In this document: positions 25,862 through 34,048 of the stretch, piece by piece | Position numbering within the stretch: position 1 is the first letter of the stretch | Layout of the letters: each line of letters begins with the position of its first letter | Assembly: GCF_005503535.1 (NCBI RefSeq) | Contig: NZ_SCNN01000014.1 | Span: forward strand, 62,001 to 126,000 | DNA from: Mesorhizobium comanense | Lineage (GTDB): Bacteria > Pseudomonadota > Alphaproteobacteria > Rhizobiales > Rhizobiaceae | Direction: 5' to 3' | Length of the DNA: 64,000 nucleotides | Notes under the pieces: generated by a model | Seen by the model: the letters and a program-made list of their open reading frames with translations, nothing else | What the model was told of the DNA's origin: nothing | The model's database searches: none | Position numbers and translations under genes: made by a program

Positions 25862-26713
25862 CTAGCGCTCCTGCTTCAGCGCGCTCTCGTGCCAGCGCCG
25901 CAAAATGAGATGCGAAATCAGCGACAGCACGAGAAAAATCAGGATGCCGGTGAGCGAGATCAGAAACAGCGCAGCGAACAGCCTTGGCGCGTTGAGCCGG
26001 TAGCCGGCCTCGATGATGCGCGAGGCCAGCCCCGACGACTGGCCGGTCGTGCCGGCGACGAACTCGGCCACCACGGCGCCGATCAGCGACAGGCCGCCCG
26101 CGATCTTCAACCCACCGAGGAAATAAGGCATCGCCGCCGGAAGCCTGAGATAACGCAATTGCTGCCAGCGCGTCGCGCCATTGAGCTTGAACAGGTCGCG
26201 CAGGTTGCGGTCGACGGAGTTGAGGCCGAGCGTGGTGTTGGACAGGATCGGGAAGAAGGCGACGATCCAGGCGCACAGCAGAAGCTTGGTCGTCTGGTTG
26301 TTCACATAGATGTTGATCAGCGGAAAGATCGCCACGATCGGCGTCACTTGCAGCACGATGGCGAACGGGAAGAACGACATCTCCACCCATTTCGATTGCG
26401 CGAACAACACCGACAGACCGACGCCGCCGATGACGGCCAAAGCCAGGCTGAGGAAGGTGATGCGCAAGGTGACCAGCAGCGAAGAGAACAAAAGGCCGGC
26501 ATCGTTGTGGAGCGTCTGCAGCACCACGCCCGGGCGCGGCAGGATATATTGCGGGATTTCGTTCCAGACGCAGATGCGATCCCACAGCCAGATCGCCAGG
26601 ATCATGATCGCCAGCGGCAGCACCCAGCGGCCGATGCGCTCGAACCGCTCCTGGCGCACGCGGCGCGCTTCCTCCGGATCGAGCGGCAACGGGCTGTTCT
26701 CAATGGCCGTCAT
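25862..26713 (-). CDS. ABC transporter permease (nitrate/taurine/NMT1 type)
   Basis: A 283-residue inner-membrane permease of the BPD family with about six hydrophobic segments and the EAA-like loop near residue 200 (GGLKIAGGLSLIGAVVAEFVAG). It has a charged cytoplasmic N-terminus before the first helix at residue 32. Its start overlaps the ATPase gene's end by 14 bases. It pairs with the ATPase and the binding protein next to it for uptake of a small heterocyclic or amine compound. Confidence 0.88.
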   Translation of the reverse strand: MTAIENSPLPLDPEEARRVRQERFERIGRWVLPLAIMILAIWLWDRICVWNEIPQYILPRPGVVLQTLHNDAGLLFSSLLVTLRITFLSLALAVIGGVGLSVLFAQSKWVEMSFFPFAIVLQVTPIVAIFPLINIYVNNQTTKLLLCAWIVAFFPILSNTTLGLNSVDRNLRDLFKLNGATRWQQLRYLRLPAAMPYFLGGLKIAGGLSLIGAVVAEFVAGTTGQSSGLASRIIEAGYRLNAPRLFAALFLISLTGILIFLVLSLISHLILRRWHESALKQER

Positions 26714-27524
26714 GATGCGGTCCCGCTGTCAGATTGATGGCGCTGATCAGCACATCGGACGCCCGCCGGCACAAGGCCGCATAGTCGGGCGAGGTGCGAA
26801 ATGCCTCGTCGCGCGGATAGGCCGCCTCGATGGCGAGTTCATCGAACACCCTGCCCGGTCGCGCCGCCATGACCACGACCCGGTTGGAGAGAAACACGCT
26901 TTCGAAGACGCTGTGGGTGACGAAGACCACGGTGAAGCGTTCGTCCTGCCAGAGTTCGAGAAGATCGTTGTTGAGCTTGAAGCGGGTGATCTCGTCCAGT
27001 GCTGCGAACGGCTCGTCCATCAACAGCACGCGTGGCTTGGTCACCATGGCGCGCGCGATCGAAACGCGCATCTTCATGCCACCGGACAATTCGCGCGGCA
27101 CGGCGTCCTCGAAGCCGGTCAGATGCACCCGCGCCAGCATCTGCTTGATCGCGGGGGCAGCCTTGGCGCGGGAAATGCCTTTCAGCCTGAGCGGCAGCCA
27201 TACATTGTCGAAGACGCTGGCCCAGGGCAGCAGCGTCGGCTCCTGGAAGACGAAGCCGATATTGGCGCGGTCGAGCGAGCCGCCGCCGCGCCAGTCGAGC
27301 ACGCCGGAGGTCGGCGTCGACAGGCCGGCGATCAGCCGTAGCGCCGTCGACTTGCCGCAGCCGGACGGCCCGAGCAGGCTGAGGAAATCGCCTTCGCGGA
27401 TCGTCAGATCGACATTGCTGAGCGCCGTCACGCCGTTGGAGAACACCTTGCCGACGCCGCGCAACGCCAGCAAGGTCGGAGCAACGTCCGACGCCGGCGC
27501 TTGCGCCACCTTTTCCCCGATCAT
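26700..27524 (-). CDS. ABC transporter ATP-binding protein (nitrate/taurine/NMT1 type)
   Basis: A 274-residue ATPase with Walker A GPSGCGKST (near residue 53), Q-loop FVFQEPTLLPW, signature LSGGMKMRVSIARAM and Walker B VLLMDEPFAALD. The sequence belongs to the SsuB/TauB/ThiZ-like group. It follows the binding-protein gene by 12 bases and overlaps the permease gene. Confidence 0.92.
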   Translation of the reverse strand: MIGEKVAQAPASDVAPTLLALRGVGKVFSNGVTALSNVDLTIREGDFLSLLGPSGCGKSTALRLIAGLSTPTSGVLDWRGGGSLDRANIGFVFQEPTLLPWASVFDNVWLPLRLKGISRAKAAPAIKQMLARVHLTGFEDAVPRELSGGMKMRVSIARAMVTKPRVLLMDEPFAALDEITRFKLNNDLLELWQDERFTVVFVTHSVFESVFLSNRVVVMAARPGRVFDELAIEAAYPRDEAFRTSPDYAALCRRASDVLISAINLTAGPHHDGH

Positions 27525-27536
27525 GCCCAGGCTGGC

Positions 27537-28541
27537 CTACTTCTTCAGGTCGAGCCCGACCCCTTTGTTGACGAAGGCCAGCGTGTAGCCCTTGGTTATA
27601 TCGATGCCTTCAGGCGTGACCTTGGCCTTGACCATCTTGTCGTAGAAGCTCTTGATGCGCGCGTCGGTCATGGCGCCGATGCCGAGCTTTTCGGTGTCGC
27701 CGGAATCGGCCAGGCCGAACTTCTTCATCTGCTCGATCGAGAAGGCGATCTGCTCGTCGCTCATGTCAGGATTGTCTTTCTTGATCATGTCGTTGGCGGC
27801 CTTGTTGTCGCCGTAGAGATACTTGTACCAGCCCTTGGCCGAGCCATCGACGAAGCACTGGACGACCTCCGGCCTCTTGTCGATCGTGTCCTGCATCACC
27901 TCGATCGTGGTCGAATACGTATCCCAGCCATAGTCGGCGAGCAGGAACTGATTGGGGACGAAGCCGCCTTCCTTCTTGACCGCGAACGGCTCCGAGGTGA
28001 CGTAACCCTGCTGGATCGACTTCTTGTTGGCGATGAACGGAGCGGTGTTGTAGGTGTAGGGCGCGCGCTTGGAGGCGTCGAAGCCGAGCGCCGTGACCAT
28101 CCACTGGAAGAAGGTCTGCACGCCTTCGTCGCCAAGAATATACTGGTCGGCGTTCTTCAAATCCTCCCATTTGTCGAGCCCCTCGCCGGGGTGGGACATG
28201 ATGACCTGCGGATCCTTCTGGAAATCGGCCGCCACCACGCGCATCGGAATGCCTTGCTGGACGGCATCGAAGGCCGACAGCAGATTGCCGCCCATGTAAA
28301 AATCGAGCTTGCCGGCCAGCAGCATCGGCCGGCCGGCAACCTGCGGACCGCCCTGCATGATGGTGACGTCGAGCCCGCAGGCGGCATAGGTGCCGTCCGC
28401 CACGGCCTGGTAATATCCACCATGCTCCGGTTCGGCCAGCCAGTTGGTGCCGAAAGTGACTTTTTCATTCGCCGCGGCCCCCAGCGTGCTGGCCGCCAGC
28501 AGGGCCATCACCGCCACCGAGATCTTCTGTTTCGCGTACAT
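27537..28541 (-). CDS. ABC transporter substrate-binding protein, NMT1/THI5-like
   Basis: A 334-residue periplasmic binding protein. The start at 28541 (MYAKQKISVAVMALLAASTL) is preferred over the longer frame because it gives a signal peptide and has AAAGGGTGG upstream. The mature part begins with VTFGTNWLAEPEHGGYYQAVADG, typical of NMT1/THI5-like proteins that bind pyrimidine-like or sulfonate-like ligands. With a cytosine-deaminase-family enzyme downstream, a pyrimidine or related ring compound is the best guess. First gene of the minus-strand operon that runs to the GlcD-like gene. Confidence 0.87.
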   Translation of the reverse strand: MYAKQKISVAVMALLAASTLGAAANEKVTFGTNWLAEPEHGGYYQAVADGTYAACGLDVTIMQGGPQVAGRPMLLAGKLDFYMGGNLLSAFDAVQQGIPMRVVAADFQKDPQVIMSHPGEGLDKWEDLKNADQYILGDEGVQTFFQWMVTALGFDASKRAPYTYNTAPFIANKKSIQQGYVTSEPFAVKKEGGFVPNQFLLADYGWDTYSTTIEVMQDTIDKRPEVVQCFVDGSAKGWYKYLYGDNKAANDMIKKDNPDMSDEQIAFSIEQMKKFGLADSGDTEKLGIGAMTDARIKSFYDKMVKAKVTPEGIDITKGYTLAFVNKGVGLDLKK

Positions 28542-28712
28542 CGACACCACCCTTTGTTTGCTCCGGCGCATCCCGCGCCAGGCTCGACACCAGAGAATCA
28601 AGAAGCAAGACATATGCCACCGGCGTCTCGCGCCGGGACCCGCCCGCCTGCACCACAGCCATCTGCGAAAGCCGGAAAGGTCGTGCTGCACCGAAGGCAT
28701 CGTGCCTATTTT

Positions 28713-28728
28713 TTGGACGACTGTCCAC
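28713..28728. promoter_or_regulatory. Candidate operator between divergent ABC and RidA genes
   Basis: TGGAC and GTCCA form an inverted repeat with a four-base spacer, embedded in a short AT-rich stretch in the 265-base divergent gap. The size and symmetry suit a GntR-type or similar regulator, but no regulator gene is adjacent and the match to any named consensus is loose. Nothing else was recognised in this gap. Confidence 0.3.
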
Positions 28729-28806
28729 AATCGCGCAGGCCGCATGCACCACCATCTTGAAGGCGCCATGCGTCCGGCTCTAGGCTTGTGCAAACCGGAG
28801 ATTGCC

Positions 28807-29190
28807 ATGTTCAGATTCCTCACCCCCAGGTCGATCAAGCCGCCCTTCGCCCGCTACAGCCACGGCGTCGAGGTGCCGGCAGGCAAACGGCTGGTCCTGT
28901 GTTCGGGCCAGGTGGCGATAACAGTTGACGACCAGATTCCCGAGGATGCGGGTGCGCAGGCCGAACTCTGCTTTCGCAACATCGCGGCGGTGCTTGGCGA
29001 GGCGGGGCTGGGACTGCAGGACATCGTTCGCATCAACGCCTATGTCACCGACCGTGCCCATCTGCGGCCCTATATGGACGTTCGCGACAGGCTGTTTTCC
29101 AGCCCGGCCCCGGCCTCCACGCTGATGATCGTCTCCGGCTTCGCGCGACCGGAATTCAAGGTTGAAGTCGAGGCGATCGCTGCCGGGTGA
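28807..29190 (+). CDS. RidA/YjgF-family protein
   Basis: A 127-residue protein of the RidA superfamily with LVLCSGQVAI, RNIAAVLGEAGLGLQDIVRINAYVTD and the C-terminal FKVEVEAIA typical of the trimeric fold. RidA proteins hydrolyse reactive enamine/imine intermediates; RutC-like members act in pyrimidine catabolism. The start at 28807 is the first in-frame ATG giving family length. It is followed by the creatininase gene 56 bases downstream, likely as one unit, and is divergent from the ABC operon. Confidence 0.85.
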   Translation: MFRFLTPRSIKPPFARYSHGVEVPAGKRLVLCSGQVAITVDDQIPEDAGAQAELCFRNIAAVLGEAGLGLQDIVRINAYVTDRAHLRPYMDVRDRLFSSPAPASTLMIVSGFARPEFKVEVEAIAAG

Positions 29191-29245
29191 TCGACAGGCC
29201 GCCCACGCCGCGCTACGTCTGCCGGACAATCTGAAGAGGCAGAAA

Positions 29246-30049
29246 ATGACCGTAGCCAAGAGACGCGTCTGGTGGGGCGACTACCGGACGACAGAATATG
29301 CCTCGATCGATCCCGAGGCGACGATCGCCGTGCTGCCGGTGGCCGCGATCGAGCAGCACGGCCCGCATCTGCCGGTGTCGACGGACACTTCGATCATGAA
29401 CGGTATGCTCGACACGGTGATCGCCCGCCTGCCCGATGATCTCGACATCCGCATCCTGCCGGTCCAGGCGGTGGGCAAGTCGAACGAACATCTGCATGCG
29501 CCGGGCACTCTCACCTTGCCGGCGACGACGCTGATCCAGGCCTGGACGGAGCTCGGCCACTCGATCGCGCGCGCCGGCGTGCGCAAGCTCATCGTCGTCA
29601 ACTCGCATGGCGGCAATGAGGAAATCATGGGCGTCGTCACGCGCGAACTGCGCGTGCATGAGAAAATGCTGGCGGTGAAGACGAGTTGGCAGCGCTTCGG
29701 TCGCCCGGCCGGCATGTACACCGAACTGGAGGATCGCCACGGTATCCATGGCGGCGATGTCGAGACCTCGCTGATGCTGCATTTCCGGCCCGACCTGGTC
29801 GACATGGGCAAGGCCGACAATTTCATATCCAATGTCGCCAGCGCGGAGAAGGAGTTCTCGCTGCTGCGCCAGACCGGCACCCATGCCTATGCCTGGATCG
29901 CCAGCGACCTGAATCCGAACGGCGTTGTCGGCGACGCCAGCATCGCCACGGCTGAAAAGGGCCGGCTAACCGCCGTGCATCAGGCCGATGGCTTCATCGC
30001 TTTGCTGCGCGATATACGCAAGGCGAAGCTCGCCGACTGGCTGAAATAG
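29246..30049 (+). CDS. Creatininase-family amidohydrolase
   Basis: A 267-residue metal-dependent amidohydrolase. Ligand positions of the creatininase family are visible: Glu36 and His38 in AIEQHGPHLP, Asp47 in STD, His121 in NSHGGN and Glu173 in GGDVETSLML. Family members open creatinine to creatine or cleave related cyclic amides. The start at 29246 has GAAGAGG upstream and starts the conserved domain. With sarcosine oxidase and a cyclic-amidine deaminase-like enzyme in the same window, creatinine breakdown is possible; no creatinase gene is present, so the substrate stays open. Confidence 0.83.
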   Translation: MTVAKRRVWWGDYRTTEYASIDPEATIAVLPVAAIEQHGPHLPVSTDTSIMNGMLDTVIARLPDDLDIRILPVQAVGKSNEHLHAPGTLTLPATTLIQAWTELGHSIARAGVRKLIVVNSHGGNEEIMGVVTRELRVHEKMLAVKTSWQRFGRPAGMYTELEDRHGIHGGDVETSLMLHFRPDLVDMGKADNFISNVASAEKEFSLLRQTGTHAYAWIASDLNPNGVVGDASIATAEKGRLTAVHQADGFIALLRDIRKAKLADWLK

Positions 30050-30052
30050 GGC

Positions 30053-30562
30053 CTAGCGATCGATCTTCAGCGCGAACGGCGTGCCTTCGAAGGCATCGGC
30101 GCCGCGTCCGATGGACTGGATCGCCGCGACCATGCGGCCATCGCGGTCGAGAAGCGCATCGGCCACCGCGATCAGGCGCGGGTTGGGCGTTGCCGAGGGC
30201 GAGAGCGCGCGCAGCGTCTGCGCCAGCTCCAGTTCGTCGCGGTCCGGCGCCAGCGCGGCAGCGATGATGTAGGCCGAAGCGGTCGAGCGGCTTATCCCGG
30301 CGTAACAATGCACCACCATCGGTTTCGTGCGATCCCAGCGGCGCGCGAAATCGAGCAGGTTTCGCACATGCTCCTCGCCCGGCATGGTCATGCCGTCCTG
30401 CGCCATCGCAATATCGTGCATGACCAGGTGCAGATGGTTTTCCCTGGATATCGAGGCGGGACGAACCACATCCGTCCCAGCGGAGAGCAAGGACAGCAGC
30501 CGTTCGGCGCGGGTCCTGGCCACCGTCTCCTCTACCTTCGACAGCGAGCAGACATGGATCAT
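30053..30562 (-). CDS. Protein tyrosine/dual-specificity phosphatase-like protein
   Basis: A 169-residue protein with the CX5R phosphatase loop HCYAGISRS (Cys86, Arg92) and a plausible general acid at Asp50 (MHDIA). The start at 30562 overlaps the cobC stop as ATGA and begins the conserved part; a longer frame opens at 30604. Small phosphatases of this kind lie next to B12 genes in several alphaproteobacteria, but no B12 function is established here. It is convergent with the creatininase gene with a three-base gap. Confidence 0.78.
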   Translation of the reverse strand: MIHVCSLSKVEETVARTRAERLLSLLSAGTDVVRPASISRENHLHLVMHDIAMAQDGMTMPGEEHVRNLLDFARRWDRTKPMVVHCYAGISRSTASAYIIAAALAPDRDELELAQTLRALSPSATPNPRLIAVADALLDRDGRMVAAIQSIGRGADAFEGTPFALKIDR

Positions 30563-31605
30563 CGTTCCGCACCCCTTCCGCGATCCTCGCGTCGCGATGC
30601 CCACACGGCAAGGGCGCTCTCAAGCCGCTCCCATTCGTCCTCGTTCCCCGGCAGGCCTGCGCGCAACGCATGCGGCCGCTCGGCGAAATGCCGAAGCAGG
30701 ATGCCGGCGCCGCCGAGCGCCGAGAACAGGTCGGGGGCATCCGGCAGGTCGAGATAGCGGAACAGGGTTGTGCCGCCTGCCACAGCTATGCCGAAACGGC
30801 CGAACAGCGCATCGAGCCGTGCCGACGCATCGGCCAGCGAACCACGCATCGCATCCTGCCAAGCGATATCACCGAGCGCGCGAATGCCGTACTCCAGCGC
30901 CGGTCCGGCGACCGCCCAAGGCCCGAACTGCGTGTCGAGCCGTCTGACGGTCTCGGCATCGGAAAGCGCGAACCCGAGCCGCAAGCCGGCCAGCCCGAAG
31001 AACTTGCCGAACGAACGCAGCACCACGATACCGCCCTGGTCGACATCGCCGGCGAGACTGTGCTCGCGCGGGCCGACATCCATGAACGCCTCGTCGACGA
31101 CCAGCAGCCCGCCTCTGGCGCGCAGGTCCAAGGCCAGCGCGAGCAACCTGTCGCGCCCGATGATGCGCCCGTCCGGATTGTTCGGATTGACGATGATGGC
31201 AAGGTCGGCACCCGCCAGCGCGCTGAAATCATTGACCTCGACCACGTCGTGTCCGGCGATCGCGGCGGCGCGGGCGTGTTCGGCATAGGTCGGCCCCAGG
31301 ACGAGCGCCTTGCCGGGCGGAACCAGCGACGCCACCCGTGGCAGCAGGATCTGCGTGCCCGGTGCGGCGACGATGTTTGCTGGTGAAGGCGCGCCATAGG
31401 TTGTTGCCGCGATCTCGATCAGCTCGCGTGCGCGCGCGGCTTCCGGCAACCGCCACAGCGAGGTGGCGGGGAGATCGAAAAGCGGGTAGGAGTGCGGATT
31501 GATACCGGTCGAGAGGTCGACGAAAGGCAGCACGGCATTGGGGAAAAGCGCCCTCGCCCGGCCGAGACTTCCGCCATGGTCCACCGCTCCTTCAAGAAGC
31601 TTCAT
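30559..31605 (-). CDS. cobC: Threonine-phosphate decarboxylase / cobyric acid aminopropanol aminotransferase-fold enzyme
   Basis: A 348-residue PLP enzyme of the CobC/CobD(Salmonella) group: STGINPHSYP near residue 32, VNPNNPDG at 139-146, Asp171 in VVDEAFMD and PLP lysine Lys201 in SFGKFFGLAG. It makes (R)-1-amino-2-propanol O-phosphate from threonine phosphate, the linker of the B12 lower ligand. The ATG at 31605 has AGGA six bases upstream. Its start codon overlaps that of the divergent cobD gene within the tetranucleotide CATG at 31603-31606. Confidence 0.88.
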   Translation of the reverse strand: MKLLEGAVDHGGSLGRARALFPNAVLPFVDLSTGINPHSYPLFDLPATSLWRLPEAARARELIEIAATTYGAPSPANIVAAPGTQILLPRVASLVPPGKALVLGPTYAEHARAAAIAGHDVVEVNDFSALAGADLAIIVNPNNPDGRIIGRDRLLALALDLRARGGLLVVDEAFMDVGPREHSLAGDVDQGGIVVLRSFGKFFGLAGLRLGFALSDAETVRRLDTQFGPWAVAGPALEYGIRALGDIAWQDAMRGSLADASARLDALFGRFGIAVAGGTTLFRYLDLPDAPDLFSALGGAGILLRHFAERPHALRAGLPGNEDEWERLESALAVWASRREDRGRGAER

Positions 31606-32575
31606 GTCAGTCCTGATCGCTTTCCTGTCATTGGTCATCGAATTTCCGGTCGGCTACCCGGACCGGCTGTTCCGCGCCATCGGCCATCCCGTAACCTGGT
31701 TCGGCAGGCTGATATCCTTTCTCGATCTGCGGCTCAACCGCCCCGCTGATCCCGACGCGCTGCGTCGCCAACGCGGTGTCCAGGCGCTGCTGGTGATCGT
31801 GCTGGTGCCGGCCTTGATCGGCCTCGGCGTCCAGCTTGTGCTGCTCTGGTTCGTTCCCATGGGCCAGATCATTGCCGCGCTTCTGGCGACGTCGCTTCTG
31901 TCCCAGAAGAGCCTTTACGAGCATGTCGAGGCCGTCGCCGACGCGCTCGATTCGGGCGGCCTGACGATGGGCCGCGCCGCGGTCTCGCGCATCGTCGGCC
32001 GCGATCCCGAGACGCTCGACCGGGCCGCCGTCTGCCGCGCCGCGATCGAAAGCCTGGCCGAGAATTTTTCAGACGGCATCGTCGCTCCCGCCTTCTGGAC
32101 CGGAGTCGGCGGGCTCGCCGGAGGTGCTGCCTACAAGGCGGCCAACACCGCCGATTCGATGATCGGCCACCGCACGCCGCGCCATGAGGCGTTCGGCTGG
32201 GCGGCGGCGCGTTTCGACGACTGGATCAACCTGCCGGCATCCCGTCTGACCGCCCTGCTCATCGTCGTCGCCGCCCTCCTGGTCAAAGGCGCCGATCCGC
32301 GCAACGCCTGGCAAGCTGTCCAGCGCGACGCCAGAAAGCATCGCTCGCCCAATGCCGGTTGGCCGGAAGCGGCGATGGCCGGTGCGCTCGGCCTGGCCCT
32401 GGCCGGGCCGCGCAGCTATGGCGGCGTGGTGGTCGACGACGTCTTCATGGGCGAAGGCGGCCGCCGCGATGTCGACAGCGCGGACATCAGGCGTGCGCTG
32501 AAACTCTACCGCGTCGCCGACTATCTGCTGATCGCGCTGTTCGGGGTGGTCTCGGTGATCGCGGTTCTGGCGTGA
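31604..32575 (+). CDS. cobD: Adenosylcobinamide-phosphate synthase CobD/CbiB
   Basis: A 323-residue membrane protein of the CbiB family, with FPVGYPDRLFRAIGHPVTWFG at the start, ESLAENFSDGIVAPAFW near residue 152 and AYKAANTADSMIGHR near 178. It attaches the aminopropanol linker to adenosylcobyric acid. The start overlaps the start of divergent cobC, so there is no intergenic space. Upstream GAAG is a weak Shine-Dalgarno sequence. The gene ends just before the palindromic repeat region. Confidence 0.92.
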   Translation: MSVLIAFLSLVIEFPVGYPDRLFRAIGHPVTWFGRLISFLDLRLNRPADPDALRRQRGVQALLVIVLVPALIGLGVQLVLLWFVPMGQIIAALLATSLLSQKSLYEHVEAVADALDSGGLTMGRAAVSRIVGRDPETLDRAAVCRAAIESLAENFSDGIVAPAFWTGVGGLAGGAAYKAANTADSMIGHRTPRHEAFGWAAARFDDWINLPASRLTALLIVVAALLVKGADPRNAWQAVQRDARKHRSPNAGWPEAAMAGALGLALAGPRSYGGVVVDDVFMGEGGRRDVDSADIRRALKLYRVADYLLIALFGVVSVIAVLA

Positions 32576-32642
32576 CTTCACCCTCACCCTTGTGAGTTCT
32601 CTCCGAAGGGGAGGAAGCGAGCCGGGCTGCAACAGGTTCGCG

Positions 32643-32843
32643 CCTTTCCTCTCCCCCGTCGATCGGGGGAGAGGTGGCTCGGCGAAGCCGAGACGGAGTG
32701 GGGGTCGACCAGCTCGGCAGTCGCGTTTGCGCACCCGCCGGGTCGCGCCTGCCAGTCTGCGGCCGCGCGTTCGATAACCGCCTTCCCCCAATCCGTCGCT
32801 GCTTCGCAGCGCCACCTTTCCCCCCTCCGGAGGGAAAGGAAGG
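32643..32843. repeat. Large palindromic repeat (type A), about 200 bp
   Basis: Inverted arms of about 63 bases (32643-32706 and 32781-32843) with CTCTCCCCCGTCGATCGGGG at the left and CCCCCTCCGGAGGG at the right, plus inner hairpins (GGCTCGGCGAAGCCGA; GCTGCTTCGCAGC). The plan matches the element at 21572-21722 with a longer centre. It fills the 332-base gap between cobD and cobO; no gene was seen in that gap. A further partial arm (CACCCTCACCC ... GAGTTCTCTCC) lies at 32580-32615. Confidence 0.78.
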
Positions 32844-32907
32844 GAGCCTCGCTGGGAGCATTGGCGACCAGACTTGAATGCTTACCCACAAAAGGGGATA
32901 GCGGATC

Positions 32908-33531
32908 TCAAAACTCGATTCCCTGCTGCGCCTTCACGCCCGCCGAGAAATGGTGCTTGGTCAGCCCCATCTCGGTCACGAGGTCGGCCGCCTCGACCAG
33001 CGCCGGCTTGGCGTTGCGGCCCGTGACGATGACATGCAGGTCCTCGCGGCGCGCCTTGAGCGCCACAACCACCTTCTCCAGATCGAGATAGTCGTAGCGC
33101 AGCGCGATGTTGAGTTCGTCGAGCACGACCAGACTGATAGACGGATCCGCAATCAGCTCCAGTGCCTTGGCCCAGGCGGCTTCAGCGGCGGCGATATCGC
33201 GCTTCAGGTCCTGTGTCTCCCAGGTAAAACCCTCGCCCATCGCATGCCAGACAACACGCTCGCCGAAGGCGGCGAAAGCGTCCTTCTCACCGGTGTGCCA
33301 TTTGCCCTTGATGAACTGGACGACGCCGACGCGCTTGCCGTAGCCAAGCATCCGCAGCGCCAGGCCGAAGGCGGCGGTTGTCTTGCCCTTGCCCGGGCCG
33401 GTGTTGACGATGAGCAGTCCCTTCTCGATCGTCTTGGCCGCCACCTCGGCGTCCTGGACGGCCTTGCGCTTGGCCATCTTGGCGCGATGGCGTTCTTCGT
33501 CCTTGTCGTCGATGGTCTTGTCGTCGGTCAT
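32908..33531 (-). CDS. cobO: Cob(I)yrinic acid a,c-diamide adenosyltransferase
   Basis: A 207-residue corrinoid adenosyltransferase of the CobO/BtuR type, with the P-loop-like NTGPGKGKTTAAFG (about 48-61), VVQFIKGKW and LDELNIALRYDYLDL. It adenosylates cobalt of the corrin ring using ATP. Last gene of the unit cbtB-cbtA-cobP-cobO downstream of the B12 riboswitch, starting two bases before the cobP stop region. The N-terminal 45 residues are highly charged. Confidence 0.93.
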   Translation of the reverse strand: MTDDKTIDDKDEERHRAKMAKRKAVQDAEVAAKTIEKGLLIVNTGPGKGKTTAAFGLALRMLGYGKRVGVVQFIKGKWHTGEKDAFAAFGERVVWHAMGEGFTWETQDLKRDIAAAEAAWAKALELIADPSISLVVLDELNIALRYDYLDLEKVVVALKARREDLHVIVTGRNAKPALVEAADLVTEMGLTKHHFSAGVKAQQGIEF

Positions 33532-33532
33532 C

Positions 33533-34048
33533 TCACTTCACTTTCAGCGGCAGCCCCGCCACCATCAGCAGCACCGTATCGGCGATCGCCGCGACCTGCT
33601 GGTTCAACCGTCCGGCATCGTCTCGAAAACGCCGGGCCAGCGCATTGTCCGGCACGATGCCCTGGCCGACCTCGTTGGAGACCACGAACCACGACCCGCG
33701 CGGCCGCGACAGCACGTCGGTGAGGCGCCGGCATTGGGCGGTCACGTCGTGATCGGCAAGCATGTGATTGGTCAGCCACAGCGTCAGGCAGTCGACGAGC
33801 ACCGGCTGGCCCTCCGGCAGGGCCTCGAGCGCCTCGCAAAGATCGAGCGGCGCGTCGATGGTCGTCCAGCCCTGGCCGCGCCGCGAGCGGTGCAGCGCGA
33901 TGCGCTCGCGCATCTCGTCGTCATAGGCTTGCGCGGTGGCGATATAGACCCATGGCGGTGGCAAGGCGGTTAAAAGGGTTTCGGCGTGCGCGCTCTTTCC
34001 TGAGCGCGCACCGCCGATGATGAAAGCCAGCTTGCCGCGATCAGGCAA
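33533..34048 (-). CDS. cobP: Adenosylcobinamide kinase / adenosylcobinamide-phosphate guanylyltransferase
   Basis: A 171-residue enzyme with the P-loop GGARSGKSAHAE (residues 12-23), ATAQAYDDEM and the LVDCLTLWLTNHML segment of CobP/CobU. It phosphorylates adenosylcobinamide and transfers GMP in the lower-ligand assembly. The only start fitting the P-loop position is TTG at 34048, which overlaps the end of cbtA by eight bases; no clear Shine-Dalgarno sequence, so coupling to cbtA is likely. Confidence 0.92.
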   Translation of the reverse strand: MPDRGKLAFIIGGARSGKSAHAETLLTALPPPWVYIATAQAYDDEMRERIALHRSRRGQGWTTIDAPLDLCEALEALPEGQPVLVDCLTLWLTNHMLADHDVTAQCRRLTDVLSRPRGSWFVVSNEVGQGIVPDNALARRFRDDAGRLNQQVAAIADTVLLMVAGLPLKVK

